The notes beneath the pieces are model-generated. The model saw only the letters and a list, made by a program, of their open reading frames with translations. It made no database searches and was not told the DNA's origin. The translations under genes and the position numbers were made by a program. Positions 1-7,552 of a DNA stretch of 13,985 nucleotides are shown piece by piece (the stretch's first letter is position 1; each line of letters starts with the position of its first letter). This DNA comes from Patescibacteria group bacterium (GTDB lineage Bacteria > Patescibacteriota > Gracilibacteria > UBA1369 > PNNO01), in assembly GCA_024275695.1 (NCBI GenBank), contig JAJRYP010000021.1, positions 1-13,985 of the forward strand. The letters are read 5' to 3'.

Positions 1-25
1 AGGAGCTTCCAAAAGAAAAATAAGT

Positions 26-226
26 ATGAGGATTGCAGTATTACGAAAGCAACTGGAGGCTTCGGAAAAGTATGTTGATAGAGAAAGAAAGAGGCTGGTC
101 AATCTTCCCGAATTAAGCAATATCGAATTAATGAGGCTTAGGGGTGTGCAAGCTGAAAATGTTAATGCAGAGGCACATAGAAGGGTTATTAAGGAGCTCG
201 AAAAGATGCTTGAACAGGCAACATAA
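26..226 (+). CDS. small charged helical protein, unknown function, possibly 5'-truncated
   Basis: I do not recognise a family. The 66-residue product is rich in Arg, Lys and Glu and looks entirely helical, with heptad-like spacing at both ends (around residues 5-25 and 48-64) and a predicted short coiled coil. No membrane segment or signal peptide is visible. The reading frame stays open upstream of the ATG to the window edge, with no stop in bases 2-25, so this may be the C-terminal part of a longer protein. AGGAG at bases 1-5 is too far from the ATG (about 20 bases) to decide the start. The gene ends in TAA and is followed by 114 bases before the next gene on the same strand. Confidence 0.5.
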   Translation: MRIAVLRKQLEASEKYVDRERKRLVNLPELSNIELMRLRGVQAENVNAEAHRRVIKELEKMLEQAT

Positions 227-322
227 TTCTAAAATTTTTATAAAAAATCCCATTATGGCATTGTTCGCAGTATAAATTTGTGTAATCTTATTATAGTGGT
301 GTGATTTAATTAACAAGAACGG

Positions 323-338
323 AGCGTAAATTTACGCT
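323..338. promoter_or_regulatory. perfect 16-bp palindrome two bases before a start codon
   Basis: AGCGTAAATTTACGCT is a perfect inverted repeat ending two bases before the ATG at 341. It could be a repressor operator, or a hairpin (six-pair stem AGCGTA/TACGCT, loop AATT) next to the start codon. A GGAG at 321-324 runs into its left arm, so folding would affect access to the only Shine-Dalgarno-like stretch near this gene. No T-tract follows, so it does not look like a terminator. Confidence 0.45.
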
Positions 339-340
339 TT

Positions 341-949
341 ATGACTTCAAAAAGACCTGTCGGAATAATTACCGGGGAGCATATCAAATCTACGTTGCGT
401 GGTCAGCGTTTAAGATCCTTTGCCGAGCAAAAAGGGACGAACAACGTATCGAGCTCTCCGGATCCGACACTCGAAATGACTTTTAAAGAATGCATGGCCG
501 AAGTCGAACAAATTTTCACCGCTGTTGATGCTATTATTTTTGGGTGTAAAGGTATAGATATTTCTAATGCCACATCGGGCGAATTAAGACGATTGTCGCA
601 AAGCTTGAATGTTCTTGATAGAAAAATAGTGCTTCTGGAAGAATACGGAAATGCTTGTCAACTGCATGCGCGCGATGAGACAGGGCCTGTCGCAATTGCC
701 AGAAATGCACAAATCGAGCTTTATGCGCAATTGGAAAATGCGAAGAATGATGAAGATGTTCAAAGAATAAATTCCAGAATTAAAGCCTTAAGTGAAAAAG
801 AAACCGAAATTAAAAATAAATTGATTGCTATAAGAAAAAAAATAGAAGAGGCCAAAAACTTTCAAAAACAGACAAGAGATAGGGTCAAGCAAGTAATGGA
901 AGGAAGGCAAGAAAAAGAAATTGTAATTCCCCTTCCACAATTGGGCTAG
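341..949 (+). CDS. coiled-coil protein of unknown function upstream of murI
   Basis: The family is not recognised. The 202-residue product starts with about 45 polar, probably disordered residues. A short mixed region follows (about 46-75, with FKECMAEVEQIF and IIFGCKGIDI). The rest is mostly helical and highly charged, with strong coiled-coil character at about 80-110 and 120-190, and a short hydrophobic C-terminal tail (IVIPLPQLG). No signal peptide or transmembrane helix is seen. It ends in TAG 43 bases before murI on the same strand and may be co-transcribed with it. A structural or envelope-associated role would fit the neighbours but is only a guess from position. Confidence 0.65.
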   Translation: MTSKRPVGIITGEHIKSTLRGQRLRSFAEQKGTNNVSSSPDPTLEMTFKECMAEVEQIFTAVDAIIFGCKGIDISNATSGELRRLSQSLNVLDRKIVLLEEYGNACQLHARDETGPVAIARNAQIELYAQLENAKNDEDVQRINSRIKALSEKETEIKNKLIAIRKKIEEAKNFQKQTRDRVKQVMEGRQEKEIVIPLPQLG

Positions 950-992
950 AAAGGGTTAAATAAGGAAGAGATAATTTTATCGCATTTTATTT

Positions 993-1808
993 ATGATTGG
1001 TGTATTTGATTCGGGTTATGGTGGATTAACCGTTTTAAAACCTCTTCTCGAAAAACTTCCGGAATACGATTACATTTATTTGGGCGACAATGCCAGGACT
1101 CCCTATGGAACTCGTAGCGAAGATACCGTCAAAAGATATACGGAGCAAGCTGTTGAATATTTATTTTCCAGAGGAGCGACTTTAATTATTACCGCATGCA
1201 ATACCGTTTCCGCGCTTGGTTTACGACACGTGCAGAAAAAATATTTGCGTGATCAAAATGTAAAAGATAAAAAAATTCTCGGAGTCATACGTCCACTTGT
1301 TGAATATGCGGCAAAAACTACAAAATCAAAACGCGTAAGTGTTGTTGGAACGCGCGGAACAATTCAATCTAAAGTATATGAAATTGAAATGGAATACTTG
1401 GATTCGGAAATTAAAGTTTATTCCAAGAGTTGTCCTTTATTGGTCCCTTTAATAGAAGAGCATTGGCATTATAAACCTGAAACGATGATGATTCTTAAAA
1501 AATATTTACGTCCGCTTAAATCTAAAAATACAGATGTAATGATTTTGGGATGCACTCACTATCCTCTTATATATAAAAAATTCAATAAAATTATGGGGAA
1601 AAAGGTGAATGTTCTTGATTCGGGAAAAATTGTAGCGCGGAGTTTGGAGGATTACTTAAAACGTCATCCGGAAATCGAAACAAAGCTCGCAAAAGGAAGC
1701 TCACGAAGTTATGTGACAACGGATTGTCCGGACAGATTTAAAGAATTTGCCAATAAAGAATTAGGCCTGGGCATTAAAGATGTAAAAACCGTTAAATTAT
1801 GGGAATGA
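993..1808 (+). CDS. murI: glutamate racemase
   Basis: Converts L-glutamate to D-glutamate in the cytoplasm for the peptidoglycan stem peptide. The 271-residue length is normal for the family. The N-terminal FDSGYGG (residues 5-11) carries the conserved Asp and Ser. The two catalytic cysteines sit in TACNTVSA (Cys69) and LGCTHYP (Cys187, followed by His189), matching the two-base mechanism of cofactor-independent racemases. GDNARTPYG (31-39) is another family hallmark. The ATG at 993 gives the canonical N-terminus directly at the first strand; no Shine-Dalgarno precedes it. The TGA stop overlaps the start of the downstream PAP2-kinase gene, so the two are probably co-translated and both serve cell-wall synthesis. 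Confidence 0.96.
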   Translation: MIGVFDSGYGGLTVLKPLLEKLPEYDYIYLGDNARTPYGTRSEDTVKRYTEQAVEYLFSRGATLIITACNTVSALGLRHVQKKYLRDQNVKDKKILGVIRPLVEYAAKTTKSKRVSVVGTRGTIQSKVYEIEMEYLDSEIKVYSKSCPLLVPLIEEHWHYKPETMMILKKYLRPLKSKNTDVMILGCTHYPLIYKKFNKIMGKKVNVLDSGKIVARSLEDYLKRHPEIETKLAKGSSRSYVTTDCPDRFKEFANKELGLGIKDVKTVKLWE

Positions 1809-2965
1809 AAAAAATAAAAAAAACAGCTCTGATTTTTTTTACAGCTATTGTTCTATCATTCTTTTTTGATGAATGGATCACGGAAGGCTTTAGATTTATC
1901 CGAACGGATTTTTTGACTTCGCTAATGCATTTTGTTACTGACTTCGGCGTAATCCTTCTTGTTGTTTTTTTGATTACGGGAACAATCGTAAAAAAGAAAT
2001 ACAGATTTCTGCTTTTTATGCTTTTAAGTTCGATTATTGCCCTTGAAGCAGCGTTTATACTTAAGATCATTTTTCAGGTCCCAAGGCCTTACCTTCTTTT
2101 ATACGAAACTCCTCTTTTCCTCGCGTCCGGATATGCTTTTCCAAGTATACATACTGCTTTTTTATGTTCGCTTTTACCATATCAAAAATATATTTTCAGT
2201 AAAAGAACAGTCAATTTTATATATGCGCTTATCTTTCTAATAGTGATTAGTCGCGTTTATCTCGGTGTTCATAATGCAAGCGATGTTGTAGCGGGAATTG
2301 CTGTTGGACTTTTATCAACATATAGTCTTTTAACAATTGAGCGTAAATACAGAATAATCAAGTGGTTTGAATCACGCGTAACCGACACCCTTGAGCTTAG
2401 AAGACAAACAGCACATCTGCTAATTGGAACAGTAATAGTTTTTCTTCTCAAATTGCAGCTTATTAATGCACAAATTCTTTTTGCAATAACTGTTGTTGGC
2501 GGGATTTTGGTTATTATTGCGCGCAAAATAAGACTTCCGATTATTCACACCCTTTTAGAATACTTTGAACGTCCTCATCATATGGCCAGGTTTCCCGGAA
2601 GGGGGTCGTTCTTTTTAATATTAGGTGCCGCATTAACTACTTATATTTTTGAAAAAGATATTGCCATGGCCGCAATTATGATTATGGCCGTAGGAGATTC
2701 CGTAACAAATATTGTGGGAAGACATTTTGGAAAGATAAAAAATCCTTTTAATTCAAAGAAGCATTTGGAAGGAACCGGCGTAGCTATAATCGCAAGTACT
2801 TTGGCGGCATTTTACTTTGTTCCTTTTTGGGCGGCATTTATTGCAAGTACAATAAGTATGGCGATTGAATCAATAGATCTTGGCTGGAAACGTTTTGAAG
2901 TTGAAATTGACGATAACATTATTATTCCGCTTGTTGCCGGAGTTGTGATGATGATTTTTCTATAA
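1799..2965 (+). CDS. PAP2 phosphatase fused to a CTP-type polyprenol/diacylglycerol kinase domain
   Basis: A 388-residue multi-pass membrane protein with two enzyme domains. The N-terminal half has the full PAP2 signature: Lys89 with Arg96-Pro97 (KX6RP), PSIH at 115-118, and Arg152-His158-Asp162 (SRX5HX3D). PAP2 enzymes dephosphorylate lipid phosphates such as undecaprenyl pyrophosphate. The C-terminal half (about 198-388) resembles the dolichol kinase/phytol kinase/CTP-dependent diacylglycerol kinase family: GDS at 299-301, GRHFGK near 307-312, KKHLEG at 320-325 and DDNIIIPL at 371-378. I infer a role in recycling the undecaprenyl-phosphate carrier; phosphatidate metabolism is the alternative. 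A second in-frame ATG at 1805 would give the classic ATGA overlap with the murI stop and may be the true start; residues here are numbered from 1799. Confidence 0.88.
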   Translation: MGMKKIKKTALIFFTAIVLSFFFDEWITEGFRFIRTDFLTSLMHFVTDFGVILLVVFLITGTIVKKKYRFLLFMLLSSIIALEAAFILKIIFQVPRPYLLLYETPLFLASGYAFPSIHTAFLCSLLPYQKYIFSKRTVNFIYALIFLIVISRVYLGVHNASDVVAGIAVGLLSTYSLLTIERKYRIIKWFESRVTDTLELRRQTAHLLIGTVIVFLLKLQLINAQILFAITVVGGILVIIARKIRLPIIHTLLEYFERPHHMARFPGRGSFFLILGAALTTYIFEKDIAMAAIMIMAVGDSVTNIVGRHFGKIKNPFNSKKHLEGTGVAIIASTLAAFYFVPFWAAFIASTISMAIESIDLGWKRFEVEIDDNIIIPLVAGVVMMIFL

Positions 2966-3060
2966 GTTTAGCAACAGCTCTCAACGGGTTTCCCGGCTTG
3001 CGAACATATGCGTCTATAATTCCGGCTTTAAAAAGTATGTTAATGTAAAAAATCAACTAC

Positions 3061-3090
3061 TTGTATTAATAACTGTATGTCACGTATACT
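3061..3090 (+). promoter_or_regulatory. possible sigma70-type promoter of prfB
   Basis: TTGTAT (3061-3066) and TATACT (3085-3090) are separated by 18 bases and would start transcription near 3097, about 23 bases before the prfB ATG. A second TATAAT at 3015-3020 has no good -35. The 154-base gap after the PAP2-kinase gene otherwise holds a short CGGG-TTT-CCCG hairpin and two copies of CCGGCTT. Confidence 0.4.
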
Positions 3091-3119
3091 GTAAATCCGA
3101 TACTCATACTCTTTTTTTC

Positions 3120-3965
3120 ATGCAGGAACTTAAAGAAAAATTGGAAATTGCTAAAGATGAAATTGCAAAAGCGGTAAAAATCGTCAATCCGGATGAACTT
3201 AAAAATCGCATAACACAGCTTGAAACTCTTATGCAAGAACCTGACTTTTGGGATGATCAAAATAAAGCGCAGTCCGTTAGTCAGGAAGTTAGCCATCTTC
3301 AGAAAATGGTTGAGCAGTGGGAAGGCATCGATAAAGAATGTGCGGAATTAATAGAACTTGTTCAGGGAATTTCTCCTGAAGAAAATCCAAAAGAGGCTGA
3401 AGAACTTCATCAAATGGTGAATAAATTTGATAAAAAATGGAAAAATCTTATCATTGGAGCTTTCCTTAATCAAAAATATGATAAAAACAATGCAATTATT
3501 TCAATTCATGCCGGGACAGGGGGAAAAGATGCAATGGATTTTGCGGACATGCTTCTTAGAATGTATATTCGTTATGCTGAGAAACGCGATTTTCAGGTTC
3601 AAATTTTAGATAAATCCGAAGGTGAAGAAGTTGGTCTTAAAAGCGCGACAATTTTAATTAAGGGCTATCTGGCATATGGCTATTTAAAATCGGAAAACGG
3701 AGTTCACAGACTTGTACGACTTTCTCCGTTTAATTCGAAACATACTCGCGAAACTTCCTTTGTACAAATTGAAGTTTTGCCGGATCTTGATCTCGAAGAT
3801 GAAGCTGCGATTAATAAAGACGATTTGAGAATAGACACATTCAGATCTTCGAGTGCGGGAGGGCAATCCGTTAATACTACCGATTCCGCGGTTCGAATTA
3901 CTCACATTCCGACCGGAATCTCAGTACAGTGTCAAAATGAACGAAGTCAGCTTCAAAACAAATAA
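3120..3965 (+). CDS. prfB: peptide chain release factor 2, N-terminal part before an in-frame TAA
   Basis: Class I release factor that recognises UGA/UAA on the ribosome and triggers peptide hydrolysis. These 281 residues hold the N-terminal coiled-coil domain (about 1-110), the [10 protein letters not shown] region (131-140), the RF2 stop-recognition tripeptide SPF (202-204) and the catalytic GGQ (247-249). They end at [11 protein letters not shown]. In intact RF2 this stretch runs straight on through NK-E/D-x-AMK; here the next codon is TAA and the homologous sequence resumes in the same frame. The classical UGA frameshift near codon 26 is absent: the N-terminal alignment is continuous. The ATG at 3120 follows a T-run with no Shine-Dalgarno. 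Alone this piece lacks the end of the catalytic domain and the returning C-terminal helices, so it should not be a working factor. Confidence 0.9.
   Translation: MQELKEKLEIAKDEIAKAVKIVNPDELKNRITQLETLMQEPDFWDDQNKAQSVSQEVSHLQKMVEQWEGIDKECAELIELVQGISPEENPKEAEELHQMVNKFDKKWKNLIIGAFLNQKYDKNNAIISIHAGTGGKDAMDFADMLLRMYIRYAEKRDFQVQILDKSEGEEVGLKSATILIKGYLAYGYLKSENGVHRLVRLSPFNSKHTRETSFVQIEVLPDLDLEDEAAINKDDLRIDTFRSSSAGGQSVNTTDSAVRITHIPTGISVQCQNERSQLQNK
3963..3965 (+). other. in-frame TAA interrupting prfB
   Basis: The codon sits between AAC-AAA (Asn-Lys) and CAC-GCA-ATG (His-Ala-Met). Homologous release factors have Glu, Asp or Ala here, and GAA to TAA is one substitution. The frame is unchanged across the stop, so this is not a frameshift. 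The base after it is C, generally a weak termination context and the same as in the UGA-C recoding site of classical prfB. TAA is the usual genuine stop elsewhere in this window. A nonsense mutation, an assembly error and programmed readthrough all remain possible. Confidence 0.85.
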
Positions 3966-3971
3966 CACGCA

Positions 3972-4235
3972 ATGAAAATTCTTTATGCAAAACTACAAGA
4001 TTTAAAGGAGAAGCAGGCAGCGGAAACAATCAATGAACTTAAAGGAAACAGGAGGGAAATGTCTTGGGGTAATCAAATTCGTTCATATGTACTTCATCCT
4101 TATACTATGGTAAAAGATCATCGTACGAAGTATGAAACATCTCAAGTGGATGATGTTTTGGACGGCGATATAGAAGGATTTATTCGTGCCTATCTTGAAA
4201 TTCATTTTAAAGCTCCTAAAGCTGATTTATCATGA
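3972..4235 (+). CDS. prfB: peptide chain release factor 2, C-terminal part after the in-frame TAA
   Basis: These 87 residues match the C-terminal end of RF2: the helical linker [15 protein letters not shown], then [22 protein letters not shown], the conserved segment that packs back on the decoding domain, then the [15 protein letters not shown]-terminal helix. The piece starts at an ATG two codons after the TAA, in the same frame as the upstream part; there is no Shine-Dalgarno, so reinitiation or readthrough would be needed. Joined across the stop, 3120-4235 would encode about 371 residues, a normal RF2 length. The sequence is well conserved with no further lesions, which argues against an old pseudogene. 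Its TGA stop overlaps the def start as ATGA. Confidence 0.85.
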   Translation: MKILYAKLQDLKEKQAAETINELKGNRREMSWGNQIRSYVLHPYTMVKDHRTKYETSQVDDVLDGDIEGFIRAYLEIHFKAPKADLS

Positions 4236-4729
4236 GTATTTTAAAAATCGAAACAGGAACGGAAAACAAAATTCTGCGAAGAAAGTCGGAAAAAATCAGT
4301 AAAATTGATAGAAAAGTAAAAAAACTTATAGATAATATGGTGGAAACTTTAAAGAAAGAAAAAGGGCTTGGACTTGCGGCTCCACAGGTTGGAGTGAGCC
4401 GGCGGATTATATTGGCTCTTTTTAATTACGATACAAATGAAGAAATGATAGTCGCTCTTATTAATCCTGAAATTGTAAGTCATTCCGTCGATCGGATTTT
4501 AGGCGAAGAAGGGTGTTTAAGTATCCCGGGTGTATATAAGCCGGTAGAAAGGTATAAAAAGATACAAGTTAAATTCACGGATATTAAGAGAAATACACAA
4601 ATTCTCGAACTGGAAGATTTAAATGCCAGAATCGTTCAACACGAAATAGATCATCTTGATGGTATTCTGTTTGTGGATAAAGTTGAAAATGACGAAAAAG
4701 ACAGCGATATGAACATGATTACCTTCTAA
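4232..4729 (+). CDS. def: peptide deformylase
   Basis: Removes the N-formyl group from nascent proteins at the ribosome exit. All three metalloenzyme motifs are present in 165 residues: [10 protein letters not shown] (45-54), EEGCLSIPG with the metal ligand Cys95, and QHEIDHLDG with His137, His141 and the catalytic Glu138. The length is typical of bacterial deformylases. The ATG lies inside the prfB stop (ATGA), so translational coupling to the prfB 3' part is likely. The last 11 bases overlap the convergent FemAB gene. No second start is needed for a canonical N-terminus ([18 protein letters not shown]). Confidence 0.95.
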   Translation: MSILKIETGTENKILRRKSEKISKIDRKVKKLIDNMVETLKKEKGLGLAAPQVGVSRRIILALFNYDTNEEMIVALINPEIVSHSVDRILGEEGCLSIPGVYKPVERYKKIQVKFTDIKRNTQILELEDLNARIVQHEIDHLDGILFVDKVENDEKDSDMNMITF

Positions 4730-5693
4730 ATTTTTTTCTTAAAAGTATTAACCAATACCAAAACGTCTTGAAAACGTATTCTTTTGCTTTTACATATCTA
4801 ACAACTTGACCACCAAATTTTAGTTTAAATCCACTGATTCCTTGCCATGGATGATTTTTCTCATCCGGAGGAGCAATTCCAAGAAAATCATAATACTTGC
4901 ATCCCGCCTGTTTTGCTTCTTTAATTGCATGCCATTGAAGCAAATAAGGAGCCATCACATTCCTATATTTATTGGAAGATGCGCCATAATAATAAATCGC
5001 CGTGTCTTTATGGAAAGTTACAATTATTCCGGCGATTATTTCGTCTTTGTATTTAGCAACATATAATTTTGCCATACTCTTTTCGCCAAGCATTTCAACC
5101 ATCTTTTTGTAAAAATCTTTATCGTGTCCTATAAATTTATCTCGGGATGTTGTTTCTTTAAAAATTCGATAAAATTCGTCGGTATTTAAAGATTCGCTTA
5201 CTAAAACTCCCTTTTTTTCTGAAATACGAATATTATATCGGCCTTTTTGCTTCATTTGTTTTAGAATGTCTTCTTTCGATTGTTCAAGATCGACGATTAC
5301 AGTATATTCCGGTTGATGAGAAGCATGAGCATTGCGAAATCCGGCCTTTTTAACGATTTTTTCATATTTATCGGCCTCAAGTGTTCCATATTCGAAAGGA
5401 GGCTCTATACGTACAAATATGGCCTTTTCTTTACGTGCGATTTTCTTAACTTCGCCAAGGAAATTATTAACGACATTTTCATTTAATTCTTTAAAAACAG
5501 GCCCTCTGTTACAATATAACCAACATTTCCCAAAAGGCAGGGGCATTTTATGAATATAGCCGTAACATTCATTTCCGATATTGATTTTAAAATAGAATTC
5601 GTTTTTAGCCGCCTTTCTAAACTTTGCCCATAGTTCGGTTTGGTGAATAGTCGTTAATTTGTTCTCCTTATTTTTATGCGTCATAAATTGCAT
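4719..5693 (-). CDS. FemAB/FemX-type peptidoglycan-bridge aminoacyltransferase
   Basis: A 324-residue member of the FemAB family with the double GNAT-like fold; such enzymes transfer an amino acid from aminoacyl-tRNA to the lysine (or equivalent) of lipid II at the inner membrane face. Family features are QTELWAKFRKA near the N-terminus, KQKGRYNIR (about 149-157), YYYGASS followed by YRNVMAPYLLQWHAIKEAKQAG, and the C-terminal YYDFLGIAP...HPWQGISGFKLKFGG. A hydrophobic, basic C-terminal stretch ([14 protein letters not shown]) may associate with the membrane. ATG at 5693 is used; ATG at 5684 (three codons in) is an equal candidate. An AAGGAG at 5664-5669 lies inside the reading frame with no usable start after it. 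The amino acid added cannot be deduced. Stop codons of this gene and def overlap tail to tail. Confidence 0.88.
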   Translation of the reverse strand: MQFMTHKNKENKLTTIHQTELWAKFRKAAKNEFYFKINIGNECYGYIHKMPLPFGKCWLYCNRGPVFKELNENVVNNFLGEVKKIARKEKAIFVRIEPPFEYGTLEADKYEKIVKKAGFRNAHASHQPEYTVIVDLEQSKEDILKQMKQKGRYNIRISEKKGVLVSESLNTDEFYRIFKETTSRDKFIGHDKDFYKKMVEMLGEKSMAKLYVAKYKDEIIAGIIVTFHKDTAIYYYGASSNKYRNVMAPYLLQWHAIKEAKQAGCKYYDFLGIAPPDEKNHPWQGISGFKLKFGGQVVRYVKAKEYVFKTFWYWLILLRKKFRR

Positions 5694-5716
5694 TAGAACA
5701 TGAAAAGTGCTATAAT
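5688..5716 (+). promoter_or_regulatory. strong sigma70-type promoter with extended -10
   Basis: TTGCAT (5688-5693) and TATAAT (5711-5716) are separated by exactly 17 bases, with TGC directly before the -10 (TGnTATAAT). Transcription should start near 5723, about 20 bases before the ATG at 5743. The -35 overlaps the start of the divergent FemAB gene, so polymerase binding here could influence FemAB expression. Confidence 0.7.
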
Positions 5717-5742
5717 TCTACAATAAAAATATAAAAAATCAT

Positions 5743-6279
5743 ATGGGTGATACATCGGGTTTACCGGGACTAACGCCAACAGTGGATTTAAGCGGAGGAG
5801 CTCCAATTCAAGGAGACCCGCTTGAGTTTATGCAACAAAAAGCACGGACCAGCATAGATGTTGTAAACAAGAATACAATCACCAAAGATGAGGAAAAGCT
5901 TGAATTTAAAAGAGAAGTTCTGAAGCGTTTAAAAGCAAGCATTGATAAATTTAAAGAAATAGAAGCCAAATATGCGGCCCAAGAAGAAGAGGAGCTTGTA
6001 ACCGAAGGTGAAGATGCGGAATCGGACGAGGAGAGCAAAGATCCGTTTGCGGACATCTTTGGAGGAGATACAACATCCGATGAGGCTACACAAGAAAAAA
6101 CGGCGATCGCTCAAGCTTTTGCATCGGATCTAAAGATTTATAAAACCGATTTTTTAAGAAAAATAAGAGTAAAGCGTGAATCGGAGGCCAAAATTCAGGA
6201 AGAAAAAAAGTTGGTCGAAATTCTCGGACAGCTCGAAAATGTTAATAAAGAAAATGAAGACGAAGAGAATGCGGTTTAG
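5743..6279 (+). CDS. acidic coiled-coil protein of unknown function facing ftsZ
   Basis: Not a recognised family. The 178-residue product has a Gly/Pro/Thr-rich N-terminus (1-27). A charged helix follows (about 45-82, LEFKREVLKRLKASIDKFKEIEAKYA). Next comes a very acidic low-complexity linker (about 83-115, many Glu/Asp/Ser), then a second helical region (about 118-172) with an acidic end. There is no signal peptide or transmembrane helix. It has its own good promoter and is probably well expressed. It converges on ftsZ with only four bases between the stop codons. A part in division or envelope organisation is possible from position alone. Confidence 0.7.
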   Translation: MGDTSGLPGLTPTVDLSGGAPIQGDPLEFMQQKARTSIDVVNKNTITKDEEKLEFKREVLKRLKASIDKFKEIEAKYAAQEEEELVTEGEDAESDEESKDPFADIFGGDTTSDEATQEKTAIAQAFASDLKIYKTDFLRKIRVKRESEAKIQEEKKLVEILGQLENVNKENEDEENAV

Positions 6280-6283
6280 GCTT

Positions 6284-7453
6284 TTACCCCATTTTTTTTC
6301 TAATGAACGCAGGGATATCAAGTTCGTCTTCGGCATTTCTGATAACGGGCGAAGATGCTGTTTGCGATTGATGATTTAGCGATGTATGTTGTCTGAAACT
6401 TGCCGTTTCTCGTGGAACAGCATCAAATCCGGTAGCTACAACAGTGATCTTAACTTCGCCGGTATAAGAATCGTTTATTACCGCTCCGAAAATTATATTT
6501 GCTTCAGCATCGGATGCTTCCGTGATAATTCTTGCAGCTTCATCAACTTCGAACATTGATAAATCATTTCCACCGGTAATGTTAAATAGAACACCTTTAG
6601 CTCCATCAATTGATAATTCAAGAAGTGGACTTTCAATCGCAGCCTTGGCAGCTTCAATTGCTCTGTTTTCTCCGGTTCCGTATCCAATTCCCATTAATGC
6701 GCTGCCGGCATTTTCCATAACTGTTCGTACGTCGGCGAAATCCACGTTAATCATTCCGTGTACCGTAATTAAATCCGCAATACCCTGTACACCTTGACGC
6801 AGTACATCGTCTACCACCATGAATGCGTCGGTAATTGGAGTTTTTTTATCGATAATTGATAAGATTCGATCGTTTGGGATAGTGATAAGCGTATCAACTT
6901 TAGTTCTTAAATTTTCAAGACCTTCTTCCGCCTGAGTCTTTCTCCTGTGTCCCTCAAATGCAAACGGTTTTGTTACGACGGCTACAGTCAAAATACCTTG
7001 TTCCTTTGCAATTTCAGCTAAAACAGGTGCGGCACCGGTAGCTGTTCCTCCACCCATACCTCCGGTGATAAATACCATGTCCGCCCCCGAGATTGCTTCT
7101 CTGATTTCTTCCGCACTTTCTTCCGCAGCTTGTCTTCCAATATCCGGATTACTTCCCGCTCCGAGTCCTTTGGTGGTTGCTTTTCCGATATTAATTTTGG
7201 TAGGAGCTTCGGAATGATAAAGAGCTTGAGCGTCCGTATTTACAGTAATGAACTCAATACCGCGCACATTTGCTTTAATCATTCGATTAGACGCGTTGCC
7301 ACCACCACCTCCGACACCAATAACTTTTATTGATGCGACAGGTGACATTTCCGGTACCACCTCCATAGGTCTTGTCTGTGGTGTAACGTGACGACTTTGC
7401 GCCATCTGTTTTCCGGAGAATAAATTCCTTAATGTAGATTTATCATCAGTCAT
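6284..7453 (-). CDS. ftsZ: cell division protein FtsZ
   Basis: Tubulin-like GTPase that polymerises at midcell to form the Z ring. The 389-residue product has an N-terminal extension of about 40 residues, the nucleotide-binding [15 protein letters not shown] start (44-58), the tubulin signature as GGGTATG (134-140), the T7-loop NVDFADV (Asn236, Asp238, Asp241) needed for GTP hydrolysis, a short variable linker (about 345-375) and the C-terminal [11 protein letters not shown] peptide that binds FtsA. The signature has Ala138 where GGGTGTG is usual. The gene lies 99 bases downstream of ftsA. ATG at 7453 is used; no Shine-Dalgarno is visible. Confidence 0.97.
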   Translation of the reverse strand: MTDDKSTLRNLFSGKQMAQSRHVTPQTRPMEVVPEMSPVASIKVIGVGGGGGNASNRMIKANVRGIEFITVNTDAQALYHSEAPTKINIGKATTKGLGAGSNPDIGRQAAEESAEEIREAISGADMVFITGGMGGGTATGAAPVLAEIAKEQGILTVAVVTKPFAFEGHRRKTQAEEGLENLRTKVDTLITIPNDRILSIIDKKTPITDAFMVVDDVLRQGVQGIADLITVHGMINVDFADVRTVMENAGSALMGIGYGTGENRAIEAAKAAIESPLLELSIDGAKGVLFNITGGNDLSMFEVDEAARIITEASDAEANIIFGAVINDSYTGEVKITVVATGFDAVPRETASFRQHTSLNHQSQTASSPVIRNAEDELDIPAFIRKKMG

Positions 7454-7506
7454 AAGTAAGTTAGTTCAAGGACGTAAAATGGTATATATAAATAAACGGG
7501 GATTTA

Positions 7507-7534
7507 TTGTTAATTATTTTTTACAAAATGTCAA
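7507..7534 (-). promoter_or_regulatory. possible internal promoter for ftsZ
   Basis: On the minus strand a perfect TTGACA (7529-7534) stands in the ftsA-ftsZ gap, with TAACAA (7507-7512) 16 bases downstream as the best -10. The -35 is consensus and the -10 is weak. Start near 7500 would leave a leader of about 47 bases. It would allow ftsZ expression independent of ftsA. Confidence 0.35.
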
Positions 7535-7552
7535 TAAGATTTTTAATTCTTT

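Noticed and set aside
3015..3020. TATAAT as the main prfB promoter
   Set aside because: No acceptable -35 at 15-19 bases upstream; the pair at 3061-3090 fits better.
3963..3972. Programmed frameshifting or an alternative code at the prfB interruption
   Set aside because: The frame is identical before and after the stop, so no shift is needed, and TAA ends most genes here, so it is not reassigned.
5664..5669. AAGGAG on the minus strand as the ribosome binding site of the FemAB gene
   Set aside because: It lies within the reading frame, and no ATG, GTG or TTG in frame follows at a suitable distance before conserved sequence.
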